This document shows, one piece after another, positions 14,928 to 22,030 of a DNA stretch of 25,140 bases. A program made the translations under genes and the position numbers. The DNA is from JBHHYN01 sp046757565 (GTDB lineage Bacteria > Pseudomonadota > Gammaproteobacteria > Eutrophobiales > Eutrophobiaceae): assembly GCA_046757565.1 (NCBI GenBank), contig JBHHYN010000030.1, forward strand, positions 1 through 25,140, written 5' to 3'. The notes below the pieces were generated by a model. That model was not told the origin of the DNA. It did no database searches and saw nothing but the letters and a program-made list of their open reading frames with translations. Positions within the stretch are counted from its first letter, which is position 1; the number at the start of each line of letters is the position of its first letter.

Positions 14928-15935
14928 ATGAAGGCAATTGTATTATCAGCAGCAACGGGCCCGGCTAACCTGAAGTTTCAAAATATTGCCACCCCGGAAC
15001 CGGGACCGGGGCAGGTGCGTGTGCGTCTGCATGCATCGGCGCTTAATCGCCGTGATTTCTGGATCACGAAAGGGATGTATCCCGATATCAAACTGCCGGC
15101 CATCCTTGGCTCGGACGGAGCGGGTATTGTCGACGGCGTTGGTGAGGGGGTTGACAACAGCCATACCGGTGAACAGGTCGTTATTTACCCCGTCTACGGT
15201 TGGGGTAACGATCCACGTATCCCGGGGCCGGATTTTCGCATACTGGGTATGCCGGAGCCGGGGACCTTTGCTGAATCTGTTTGCGTACCGTTGGCCAATA
15301 TCTACCCGAAGCCGGGACACCTGGACTGGGGAGAGACCGCGGCCATCTCTCTGGCGGGACTGACGGCATGGCGCGCGCTGGTCACCAAGGCCCGGATCCG
15401 GCCCGGTGAAAAGCTGCTGGTGACGGGCATAGGCGGTGGCGTGGCAACCCTGATCCTGTTGTGGGCCATTGGGCTTGGCGCCGAAGTCTATGTGACCAGC
15501 GGCAATGAAGAGAAGCTGCAGCGGGCGCAAGCACTGGGTGCGGCAGGCGGGGTGAACTATAAACGGGATGGCTGGGGTGGTGCATTACGGGATCTCTGTG
15601 CAGGGGTCGATGTGGTGATTGACGGCAACAGTGGCCCGCTCTTTCAGCCCTGTTTCGACGCGCTCAACCCCGCCGGCAGATATATTGTCTATGGCTATAC
15701 CCAGGGGGTCCCCGGAAAGGGAGTGGATATGGCCAGGCTGTTCTTCAGGCAATTGCGCATTGAAGGCACGACCATGGGGACCCCGGATGAATATGCAGCG
15801 ATGTTGAACTTTGTCTGTGAGCATAGGATAAAACCGGTGATCGATAAGGTCTTCGATTTGGAGCATGCAGCGGCCGCCCATGAATATATCGGCTCGGGAT
15901 CGCAGATGGGCAAGGTCGTCCTGCGTCATTTGTAA
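14928..15935 (+). CDS. MDR-family NAD(P)-dependent oxidoreductase, zinc-independent
   Basis: A medium-chain dehydrogenase/reductase of the quinone-oxidoreductase/zinc-binding-dehydrogenase superfamily, 335 residues from ATG 14928. It has the GroES-like domain (PGPGQVRVRLHASALNRRDFW, LGSDGAGIVDGVGEGV) and a Rossmann domain (LLVTGIGGGVATLILLWAIGLGAEVYVTS). The structural-zinc Cys quartet of alcohol dehydrogenases is missing, so it is probably an enone or quinone reductase type. In-frame starts also exist at GTG 14904, TTG 14922 and ATG 14925. None has a good ribosome site; 14928 gives the usual MKAIVL start. Substrate unknown. Confidence 0.8.
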   Translation: MKAIVLSAATGPANLKFQNIATPEPGPGQVRVRLHASALNRRDFWITKGMYPDIKLPAILGSDGAGIVDGVGEGVDNSHTGEQVVIYPVYGWGNDPRIPGPDFRILGMPEPGTFAESVCVPLANIYPKPGHLDWGETAAISLAGLTAWRALVTKARIRPGEKLLVTGIGGGVATLILLWAIGLGAEVYVTSGNEEKLQRAQALGAAGGVNYKRDGWGGALRDLCAGVDVVIDGNSGPLFQPCFDALNPAGRYIVYGYTQGVPGKGVDMARLFFRQLRIEGTTMGTPDEYAAMLNFVCEHRIKPVIDKVFDLEHAAAAHEYIGSGSQMGKVVLRHL

Positions 15936-15973
15936 TCGTCCCGGTTCCCCAAAACGTCAGCATTATTAATCAG

Positions 15974-17233
15974 ATGAAGATCATGATTATAGGCTCCGGC
16001 CTTCTGGGTGTATCGACGGCCTATTTCCTTAGCCAACAGGGACATCGCGTGATGGTTTTTGATAGGCAGGAGGGTCCTGGTATGGAAACCAGCTTCGCTA
16101 ATGGCGGCATGCTCACGCCCAGTCAGGCCGAGCCGTGGAATCAACCCGGTATTCTCGGAAAGTTGTTGTCATGGATGGGAAAGGAGAATTCGCCCTTTCT
16201 GCTGCGCCCGACGGCGCTGTTTTCACTGCTTGGCTGGGGCATGGCATTCATGCGGCATTCGAGTCCCGCGCGTTTCCGGCAAAACCTGCGGAAAAATGCC
16301 CGCCTGGCGGCCTACAGTTTGCAAGTCCTCAAAGATCTTCGTCAACGCCATACACTCTCCTATGAACAGGCGTGCAAGGGGACAGCCAAGGTTTATGCAA
16401 CGCAGAAGGATCTACAGCAGGGTGAGGAGCTTTCCGAACTGGCCGGGGAAACAGGGAGTCGATTTCAGATGCTGGATGTCGCAGAGCTGATCGATTTGGA
16501 ACCGGCCCTGAGTGACGTCAGTTACAGGCTGGCCGGCGGCATCTACTACCCGGATGATGAGTCCGGCGACGCCCATAAATTTTGCCGGCACCTGGCCGGA
16601 CTGGCGGAGAAGAGCGGTGCGGTGTTCAGGTACCATGTTGCGGTGACGCGGCTTGAACAGAGTGCCGGCAGGATCACCGGTGTGGCCACCTCAGTGGGAA
16701 AACAGGAGGCGGATGCCTATGTCCTGGCTGCCGGAAGCTACACTCCGTTGATTGCAAAACCAGTTGGCCTGAAATTACCGATTAGGCCCATCAAGGGTTA
16801 TTCCCTGACACTGGATCTGAACGGTTGGGAAGCGGGTCCCAGTATACCGGTTGTGGATGATATGATGCACTCCGCCATTACCCCGCTGGGAACGGGCTTG
16901 CGGGTCACCGGCACGGCGGAATTTGATGGCTACAATCAGGACATCAGGCCGGGCCGGATTGAAAACATGTTCCGGCTCGTCAGCCGCCTCTATCCGGCGT
17001 TTATCCCCTATCTGGATCGGGCGTCGGCGGCACAGTGGGCATGTCTGCGCCCCTATTGCTGCGATGGAGTCCCGTTATTAGGGCAAACTGCGTTAGCGAA
17101 CCTGTATCTGAATACAGGGCACGGGCACCTGGGCTGGACCATGGCGGCCGGATCAGGGAAGCTCGTTGCCGATCTGATCAGTGGACAAGATCTGGCGATG
17201 GATATCTCCCCTTACCGGCTTGACCGGTTTTGA
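15974..17233 (+). CDS. D-amino-acid dehydrogenase-like FAD oxidoreductase (DadA family)
   Basis: A 419-residue DAO-family flavoenzyme (E. coli DadA has 432). It has an N-terminal FAD motif IIGSGLLGVSTAYFL (from residue 5), the DadA-type ETSFANGGMLTPSQAEPWN, the PDDESGDAHKFC loop, RPIKGYSLTL, and a C-terminal NTGHGHLGWTMAAGSGKLVADLI. The likely reaction is oxidation of D-amino acids to 2-oxo acids with electrons to quinone. It lacks a dadX racemase neighbour, so another amine substrate is possible. It follows the MDR gene after 38 bp. Confidence 0.85.
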   Translation: MKIMIIGSGLLGVSTAYFLSQQGHRVMVFDRQEGPGMETSFANGGMLTPSQAEPWNQPGILGKLLSWMGKENSPFLLRPTALFSLLGWGMAFMRHSSPARFRQNLRKNARLAAYSLQVLKDLRQRHTLSYEQACKGTAKVYATQKDLQQGEELSELAGETGSRFQMLDVAELIDLEPALSDVSYRLAGGIYYPDDESGDAHKFCRHLAGLAEKSGAVFRYHVAVTRLEQSAGRITGVATSVGKQEADAYVLAAGSYTPLIAKPVGLKLPIRPIKGYSLTLDLNGWEAGPSIPVVDDMMHSAITPLGTGLRVTGTAEFDGYNQDIRPGRIENMFRLVSRLYPAFIPYLDRASAAQWACLRPYCCDGVPLLGQTALANLYLNTGHGHLGWTMAAGSGKLVADLISGQDLAMDISPYRLDRF

Positions 17234-17282
17234 TGGCCATGAACCTTGAACCATGAACCTTTGAACATCACGTATCATGCCG

Positions 17283-17300
17283 TGAATGATTATTCATTCA
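17283..17300. promoter_or_regulatory. FadR-type operator upstream of the TetR gene
   Basis: TGAATGA-TTAT-TCATTCA is a perfect 7-bp inverted repeat with a 4-bp spacer. It is identical in its arms to the two sites upstream of the CoA-ester operon. A weak promoter (TTCACC at 17297, GATAAT at 17318) may start just inside it, which would give autoregulation. The region 17234-17282 before it also shows a short tandem repeat of CCATGAACCTT. Confidence 0.7.
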
Positions 17301-17397
17301 CCTTAACAGGATCAGCGGATAATGGTAGGCTCCTTTGTGAATTTTAGAATGACCTGCTCTGGTTCCCTGTAAGATGCTTCATCCTGGAGAATGAGTT

Positions 17398-18078
17398 TTG
17401 CCAAGCTATGTAGAAAGCGTACTGGATGTAAAGAGCAAGGTTTCCGATGAGGCCCTCGTCAAGCAGCGGCGCATTCAGGTGGTTCATGCCGCGGCCCAGC
17501 TATTCTCCGAGAAGGGATACTATATAACTACCGTCCAGGAAGTGGCGCGGCATGCCGGGGTGAGCGCCGGGCTCATCTATCAATATGTCCGGGACAAGGA
17601 AGATCTGTTACTGCTGTCGATTCTGGATGTATTCGATTCCTATGCAACAGAAATTCCTGCAGCGCTGGAAGGTATCCGTGATCCACTTGAACGTTGCTGC
17701 AGCTCTTTTCGTGCCTATTGTCAGGTGGTTGACGCACGCCGGGATGCCACAGTTCTCGCATACCGTTCCACCAAATCTTTAACACCGGAGCGCAGACATT
17801 TCATCATGGATGCCGAGCAGGAAACCAATCAATTGATCGGTGAATGTATTCAGACATGTATTAATCAGGGGCTGTTCCGGCCGGTCAACACTGAACTCGC
17901 CACTTATCAGTTGGTCATGTATGCCCATGCATGGGCCTTGAAGCATTGGCATTTTGCAAAACATTTCAATCTTGAGGCCTATATCAAGCAGGGCCTGGAT
18001 CTATATCTACATGCCATGCTGACAGAAAAGGGATGGGGGCGAATGAAGCAACAGATTTCAAAAGAGCCGTTCTCCTAA
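17398..18078 (+). CDS. TetR/AcrR-family regulator, probably acyl-CoA-responsive
   Basis: A 226-residue TetR-family repressor. The helix-turn-helix lies at about 25-70 (AAQLFSEKGYYITTVQEVARHAGVSAGLIYQYVRDKEDLL), followed by a helical ligand domain ending with AHAWALKHWHFAKHF. The start is TTG 17398, 8 nt after GGAGA; no ATG fits the frame upstream of the DNA-binding domain. It is followed by the CoA-ester catabolic operon, and the same palindromic site occurs before both. B. subtilis FadR (YsiA), which represses beta-oxidation genes until long-chain acyl-CoA binds, uses a nearly identical site, so a CoA-thioester ligand is likely by analogy. Confidence 0.85.
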   Translation: MPSYVESVLDVKSKVSDEALVKQRRIQVVHAAAQLFSEKGYYITTVQEVARHAGVSAGLIYQYVRDKEDLLLLSILDVFDSYATEIPAALEGIRDPLERCCSSFRAYCQVVDARRDATVLAYRSTKSLTPERRHFIMDAEQETNQLIGECIQTCINQGLFRPVNTELATYQLVMYAHAWALKHWHFAKHFNLEAYIKQGLDLYLHAMLTEKGWGRMKQQISKEPFS

Positions 18079-18216
18079 TAAATGCAATATTGCTCTATCT
18101 AGTCAGATCGTAACTATCTCTTATCGAAAGTAAGTAATTACTTTTATATATATCCATAACAATAAAAAGTCGGCATCACTCACACTCATTCCTTAATAAA
18201 ATCATCCAAAAACTGT

Positions 18217-18245
18217 TTGACAAGGGCTGTTGAATGAACAATCAT
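18217..18245 (+). promoter_or_regulatory. Sigma-70 promoter of the CoA-ester operon
   Basis: A perfect -35 box TTGACA (18217-18222), a 17-bp spacer, and AATCAT (18240-18245; 4 of 6 matches to TATAAT, including the conserved A at position 2 and T at position 6). The first operator covers the spacer and the -10, so repressor binding should block RNA polymerase. Confidence 0.6.
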
Positions 18246-18248
18246 TCA
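18231..18248. promoter_or_regulatory. FadR-type operator 1 of the CoA-ester operon
   Basis: TGAATGA-ACAA-TCATTCA, a perfect 7-bp inverted repeat overlapping the -10 of the predicted promoter. Confidence 0.75.
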
Positions 18249-18253
18249 TATTA

Positions 18254-18271
18254 TGAATGAACAGTCATTCA
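18254..18271. promoter_or_regulatory. FadR-type operator 2 of the CoA-ester operon
   Basis: TGAATGA-ACAG-TCATTCA, with arms identical to operator 1. The centres are 23 bp apart, roughly two helical turns, which would allow two repressor dimers side by side on nearly the same face. Confidence 0.75.
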
Positions 18272-18402
18272 TTTATGTGAAGAGGGACAGACATGGCTGT
18301 TTTCTCAGGCAAGCGGACTGAAAATAAGTAGTGAGTATTTAAATATTATTATTAATTTCAGTTAGTTATGAATATAACGCCCTTGTTTCAGGAGTAGCGG
18401 CT

Positions 18403-19149
18403 ATGAATCTTGATAAACAGGTCGCTATTGTAACCGGTGCCGCTTCCGGCATTGGATTAGCTACGGCAGAGACGCTTGCGAGGGCGGGTGCGCACGTCGT
18501 AGTGGCGGATATTGCCAGGGGAAAAGGTGAGAAGGCGGCCCAGAGTATTCGTGATCAGGGTAGTCAGGCTGAATTCTTCTACCTGGACGTAACGGATAGC
18601 GATTCTATTGAATCCTTCAAACATGAAGTGCTCGCATGGCGTTCACATGTTGATATTGTCGCTAATGTTGCCGGCTGGGGGAAAATTCAGCCGTTTGTTG
18701 AGAATACACCGGAATTCTGGCGCCATGTCATCGACCTGAACCTCATGGGGCCGATTGCCATTACCAGGGCCTTTCTCGAGGGCATGATGGAACAAAACTA
18801 CGGGAAGGTAATCGTTGTCGCCAGTGATGCCGGGCGGGTCGGCAGCCTGGGCGAGACTGTTTACTCCGCCGCTAAAGGCGGGGCGATCGCCTTTACCAAG
18901 AGTCTCGCACGCGAAATGGCGCGCTACCACATCAATGTCAATAGTGTATGTCCGGGACCGACCGATACCCCGCTCCTTGCTGCCGTGCCCGAGAAACATC
19001 AACAAGCCTTTATTCGCGCCACACCGATGCGTCGTTTGGGCAAACCCGGAGAAATTGCCGACGCCGTTTTGTTCCTGGTCAGCGCCAGGGCGGATTTTAT
19101 TACCGGGCAAGTGCTGAGTGTTAATGGCGGCCTGGTTATCCCCGGTTAA
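18403..19149 (+). CDS. SDR 3-hydroxyacyl-CoA-type dehydrogenase, BadH-like
   Basis: A 248-residue classical SDR with all landmarks: TGAASGIG (11-18), Asn88 in the NVAG motif, Asn113, Ser141, Tyr154 and Lys158 (YSAAK). The stretches GWGKIQPFVENTPEFW, ASDAGRVGSLGE and VCPGPTDTPLL closely recall BadH, the 2-hydroxycyclohexanecarboxyl-CoA dehydrogenase of Rhodopseudomonas palustris. Asp36 after the second strand predicts NAD rather than NADP. Likely reaction: oxidation of a (possibly alicyclic) 3-hydroxyacyl-CoA to the 3-keto form. It is the first gene of the operon, under the FadR-type sites. The similarity is recalled, not computed. Confidence 0.85.
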   Translation: MNLDKQVAIVTGAASGIGLATAETLARAGAHVVVADIARGKGEKAAQSIRDQGSQAEFFYLDVTDSDSIESFKHEVLAWRSHVDIVANVAGWGKIQPFVENTPEFWRHVIDLNLMGPIAITRAFLEGMMEQNYGKVIVVASDAGRVGSLGETVYSAAKGGAIAFTKSLAREMARYHINVNSVCPGPTDTPLLAAVPEKHQQAFIRATPMRRLGKPGEIADAVLFLVSARADFITGQVLSVNGGLVIPG

Positions 19150-19184
19150 TTGCAATAGAGAATTGAATACAGGAACAACAGGCG

Positions 19185-20003
19185 ATGTATGAACTGACAG
19201 GTGCGGATTTCCAGCCGGAGCATTTTGACTGGCAGGTTGAAGAACGGGTGGCGATCATCACGCTGAATCGTCCCGAACGCAAAAACCCCTTGACGCTGGA
19301 CAGCTATGCTGAACTGCGCGATACGTTTCATAACCTGCAGTATGCCAATGACGTGAAAGCCGTTGTCATCACCGGGGCAGGGGGAAATTTCTGCTCGGGC
19401 GGTGACGTGCATGAAATCATCGGCCCGCTGACCAGGATGGATATGGGGGGGCTCCTTAGCTTTACCCGCATGACCGGTAATCTGGTCAGGGAGATGCGCC
19501 ATTGTCCTCAGCCCATTATTGCGGCTGTTGAGGGTGTCTGTGCCGGTGCCGGCGCCATCATCGCCATGTCCAGCGATCTGCGTTTCGCTGCCGTGGATTG
19601 CACGACCGCTTTCTTGTTCACCCGGGTAGGACTCGCAGGCTGCGACATGGGAGCCTGCGCGATACTGCCGCGGATCATTGGCCAGGGACGCGCCTCGGAA
19701 CTGCTCTACACGGGGCGCTCCATGAGCGCGGAAGAGGGACTCGCCTGGGGGTTTTTCAATACACTGACCGAACCCGGGAAGGTCCTGGAAAAGGCCGTTG
19801 GCTCCGCACGCCGGCTTGCCCGGGGTCCGACATTCGCCCATGCCATGACCAAGAAATGCCTGCATCAGGAATGGGATGTCAGCATTGAGCAGGCGCTGGA
19901 GATCGAGGCCGGGGCCCAGGCGATATGTATGCAGACGAAAGACTTCACACGCGCCTACAAGGCATTTGTGGCGAAGGAAAAACCGCAGTTCGAAGGAAAT
20001 TGA
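19185..20003 (+). CDS. Crotonase-fold enzyme lacking both hydratase glutamates
   Basis: A 272-residue enoyl-CoA hydratase/isomerase superfamily protein. CoA-binding and oxyanion-hole landmarks are intact (FCSGGDVHEI 69-78; CAGAGAI 119-125). The two catalytic Glu of true hydratases are replaced: Ile125 where GGGxEL has Glu, and Arg147 at the second position. An Asp (Asp154, GCDMGAC) sits close to where MenB and BadI, the ring-forming and ring-cleaving crotonases, carry a conserved Asp. The GGDVHEIIGPL region resembles the 'enoyl-CoA hydratase family protein' that I recall beside aryl-CoA or alicyclic-CoA ligases in proteobacteria. A ring-opening hydrolase is a reasonable guess; simple hydration is unlikely. 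It follows the SDR after 35 bp. Confidence 0.82.
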   Translation: MYELTGADFQPEHFDWQVEERVAIITLNRPERKNPLTLDSYAELRDTFHNLQYANDVKAVVITGAGGNFCSGGDVHEIIGPLTRMDMGGLLSFTRMTGNLVREMRHCPQPIIAAVEGVCAGAGAIIAMSSDLRFAAVDCTTAFLFTRVGLAGCDMGACAILPRIIGQGRASELLYTGRSMSAEEGLAWGFFNTLTEPGKVLEKAVGSARRLARGPTFAHAMTKKCLHQEWDVSIEQALEIEAGAQAICMQTKDFTRAYKAFVAKEKPQFEGN

Positions 20004-20032
20004 GAATTCTCTGGACGCATCGGTAAATCATT

Positions 20033-21226
20033 GTGGCTGATCGTACTTTCCTTGACTGGCCCTTCTTCGATGAGGGGCATCGGCAGCTGGCTGGAGATCT
20101 CCTGGAGTGGACGGCAGAGCAGATAGTCCCGTTGAAACTTCCCGGTCATGACCACGCCACGGTCGATGCCTTCTGCCGGAAAGTCGTGCACATGCTGGGT
20201 GACGCGGGCTGGTTACAGTACTGCGTGCCTGAAGAGTACGGTGGCCGCTCGGAGTTAAGTGTCCGCAGCCTGTGCCTGTGCCGGGAAATTCTAGCTTATG
20301 CATCGGGCCTGGCAGACTTCGTATTCGCCATGCAGGGCCTGGGTAGCGGTCCGATATCGTTATTTGGCTCGGAGATATTAAAGCAACGTTACCTGCCCGA
20401 TATCGCGGCAGGCAAAACCATTGCCGCCTTTGCCGTTTCTGAACCCGGTGCCGGATCCGATGTGGGCGCTATCACGACTACCGCCACCCGGGATGGTGAC
20501 AGTTATGTTATCAATGGGACCAAAACCTGGATCTCCAATGCGGGTCTGGCGGATCACTATGTGGTATTGGCCCGCACCGGAGAAGCACCCGGAACCGGGG
20601 GACTGTCCGCCTTCGTTGTCGAAGCGGAGATGGCAGGAGTGGCAGTCAGTGAACGCATAGATGTATTGGCGCCCCATCCTCTGGGCACGCTGCGTTTTGA
20701 GGAGTGTCGTGTCCCACTTGAAAATATGATAGCCGCACCGGGAGACGGCTTCCGTGCGGCGATGGGGACGTTGGATATCTTCCGCGCCAGCGTCGGTGCA
20801 GCAGCGCTCGGGTTTGCCCGCCGGGCCTTTGACGAAGCGCTGAAGCGGGCGCGTGAACGTCATGCGTTTGGCCACAAGCTCAGCGATTATCAAATGACCC
20901 AGGTAAAACTGACCGATATGGCGGTCAATATTGATGCCGCCGCCCTGCTCATCTATCGAGCTGCCTGGTGCAAAGATCATAACCCGTCAGGCCGTATCAC
21001 CCGTGAAGCATCAATGGCCAAGCTCTATGCAACCGAAGAAGCACAGAAAATCATCGATCAGGCCGTACAGATATTCGGCGGCCTCGGCGTTGTATCCGGG
21101 AATATTGCTGAAACCCTGTACCGGGAAATCCGTGCGCTCCGTATCTATGAGGGTACCAGCGAGATTCAGAAACTTGTCATTGCCGGCAATCTCCTGGACG
21201 GGGCCGTAAACGCTTCGCCACCCTGA
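20033..21226 (+). CDS. Acyl-CoA dehydrogenase
   Basis: A 397-residue FAD acyl-CoA dehydrogenase that makes an alpha,beta-double bond and passes electrons to ETF. The three-domain layout is complete: an N-terminal helical domain, a central FAD domain with FAVSEPGAGSDVGAITTTATR and KTWISNAGLADHYVV, and a C-terminal helical domain ending with the catalytic-base motif RIYEGTSEIQKLVIAGNLL (Glu373). The start is GTG 20033 (MADRTFLDWPFF) with a weak ribosome site, 29 bp after the crotonase gene. Electron delivery to quinone probably uses the ETF-QO at 11992. In an alicyclic pathway it would play the AliB role (cyclohexanecarboxyl-CoA dehydrogenase). Confidence 0.9.
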   Translation: MADRTFLDWPFFDEGHRQLAGDLLEWTAEQIVPLKLPGHDHATVDAFCRKVVHMLGDAGWLQYCVPEEYGGRSELSVRSLCLCREILAYASGLADFVFAMQGLGSGPISLFGSEILKQRYLPDIAAGKTIAAFAVSEPGAGSDVGAITTTATRDGDSYVINGTKTWISNAGLADHYVVLARTGEAPGTGGLSAFVVEAEMAGVAVSERIDVLAPHPLGTLRFEECRVPLENMIAAPGDGFRAAMGTLDIFRASVGAAALGFARRAFDEALKRARERHAFGHKLSDYQMTQVKLTDMAVNIDAAALLIYRAAWCKDHNPSGRITREASMAKLYATEEAQKIIDQAVQIFGGLGVVSGNIAETLYREIRALRIYEGTSEIQKLVIAGNLLDGAVNASPP

Positions 21227-21271
21227 TGCGAAGAACATCTGCATCGCTACCGTTGACAAATCTCTGAAAAT

Positions 21272-22030
21272 ATGATCCACCTGAATATCGATGCCCCTGT
21301 TGCAACGGTAACCCTGGACTATTCGCCCGTCAACGCGCTCAACGGCGCGTGGGTAGAGTGCCTGGATGGTCTCCTGGACCAGGTAACAACGCAGAGAGAT
21401 ATCGCGGTCCTGCATCTGAGAAGCGCACTCAAGGTATTTTGTGCGGGCGCTGATCTGGGACTCATGCGGCGTTTGTTGGTGAACCCCGGGGGCCGTGATG
21501 AAATGATCGAAATAGTGCGGGGATTGCAGCGTCTGTTATCACGTCTTGAGTCAAGCAGTATCGTGACTGTGGCGGAGATTGGTGGCGCCGCCCTGGGTGG
21601 AGGACTGGAACTTGCGCTTGCCTGTGACCTGAGAGTGGTGGCGGAGACAGCGAAACTTGGCCTGCCTGAAGCCGGTTTGGGTCTGACGCCCGGTGCCGGC
21701 GGCACGCAACGGCTGCCACGTATCTGCGGGGAGGCTGTCGCCCGGCGGTTGATTTTCGGTGCTGAAATCATCGACGGCAAGGAGGCTGTCAAACTCCGAC
21801 TCGCGCAATGGTCCCTGCCGGCCGAAAAACTGGCACCCTGGACCAGAGCACTTGTCCAGCGTATCAGTTCGCTTCCAGCCCGGACATTGGCCGCTTGCAA
21901 GCGCTGCATTAATGCAACGCTTGACGATTCCATCAATGGTTATGAACTGGAACTGACAGAGACAAGAAGACTTCACGACGCCGCTGAAACGCAACAACTC
22001 GTGCAGGCTTTTCTGGAGAGATCCTCTTGA
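21272..22030 (+). CDS. Enoyl-CoA hydratase with canonical active site
   Basis: A 252-residue crotonase-family protein. Both catalytic residues are present: Glu113 in GGGLELALACD and Glu133 in GLPEAGLGLTPGAGGTQRLPR, with the oxyanion-hole segment FCAGADL at 56-62. It should hydrate the double bond made by the acyl-CoA dehydrogenase upstream, giving the 3-hydroxyacyl-CoA used by the SDR. In a BadHI/Ali-type scheme it would be the BadK equivalent. No clear ribosome site is seen before ATG 21272. Its stop overlaps the start of the ligase gene by 4 bp (TTGA). Confidence 0.88.
   Translation: MIHLNIDAPVATVTLDYSPVNALNGAWVECLDGLLDQVTTQRDIAVLHLRSALKVFCAGADLGLMRRLLVNPGGRDEMIEIVRGLQRLLSRLESSSIVTVAEIGGAALGGGLELALACDLRVVAETAKLGLPEAGLGLTPGAGGTQRLPRICGEAVARRLIFGAEIIDGKEAVKLRLAQWSLPAEKLAPWTRALVQRISSLPARTLAACKRCINATLDDSINGYELELTETRRLHDAAETQQLVQAFLERSS

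Larger units (their letters stand above)
18079..18402. other. Control region of the CoA-ester operon
   Basis: A 324-bp AT-rich intergenic region. It contains a sigma-70 promoter (18217-18245), two FadR-type operators (18231-18248, 18254-18271) and a leader of about 150 nt. A strong AGGAG lies 8 nt before the ATG at 18403. No ORF is supported. Confidence 0.65.
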
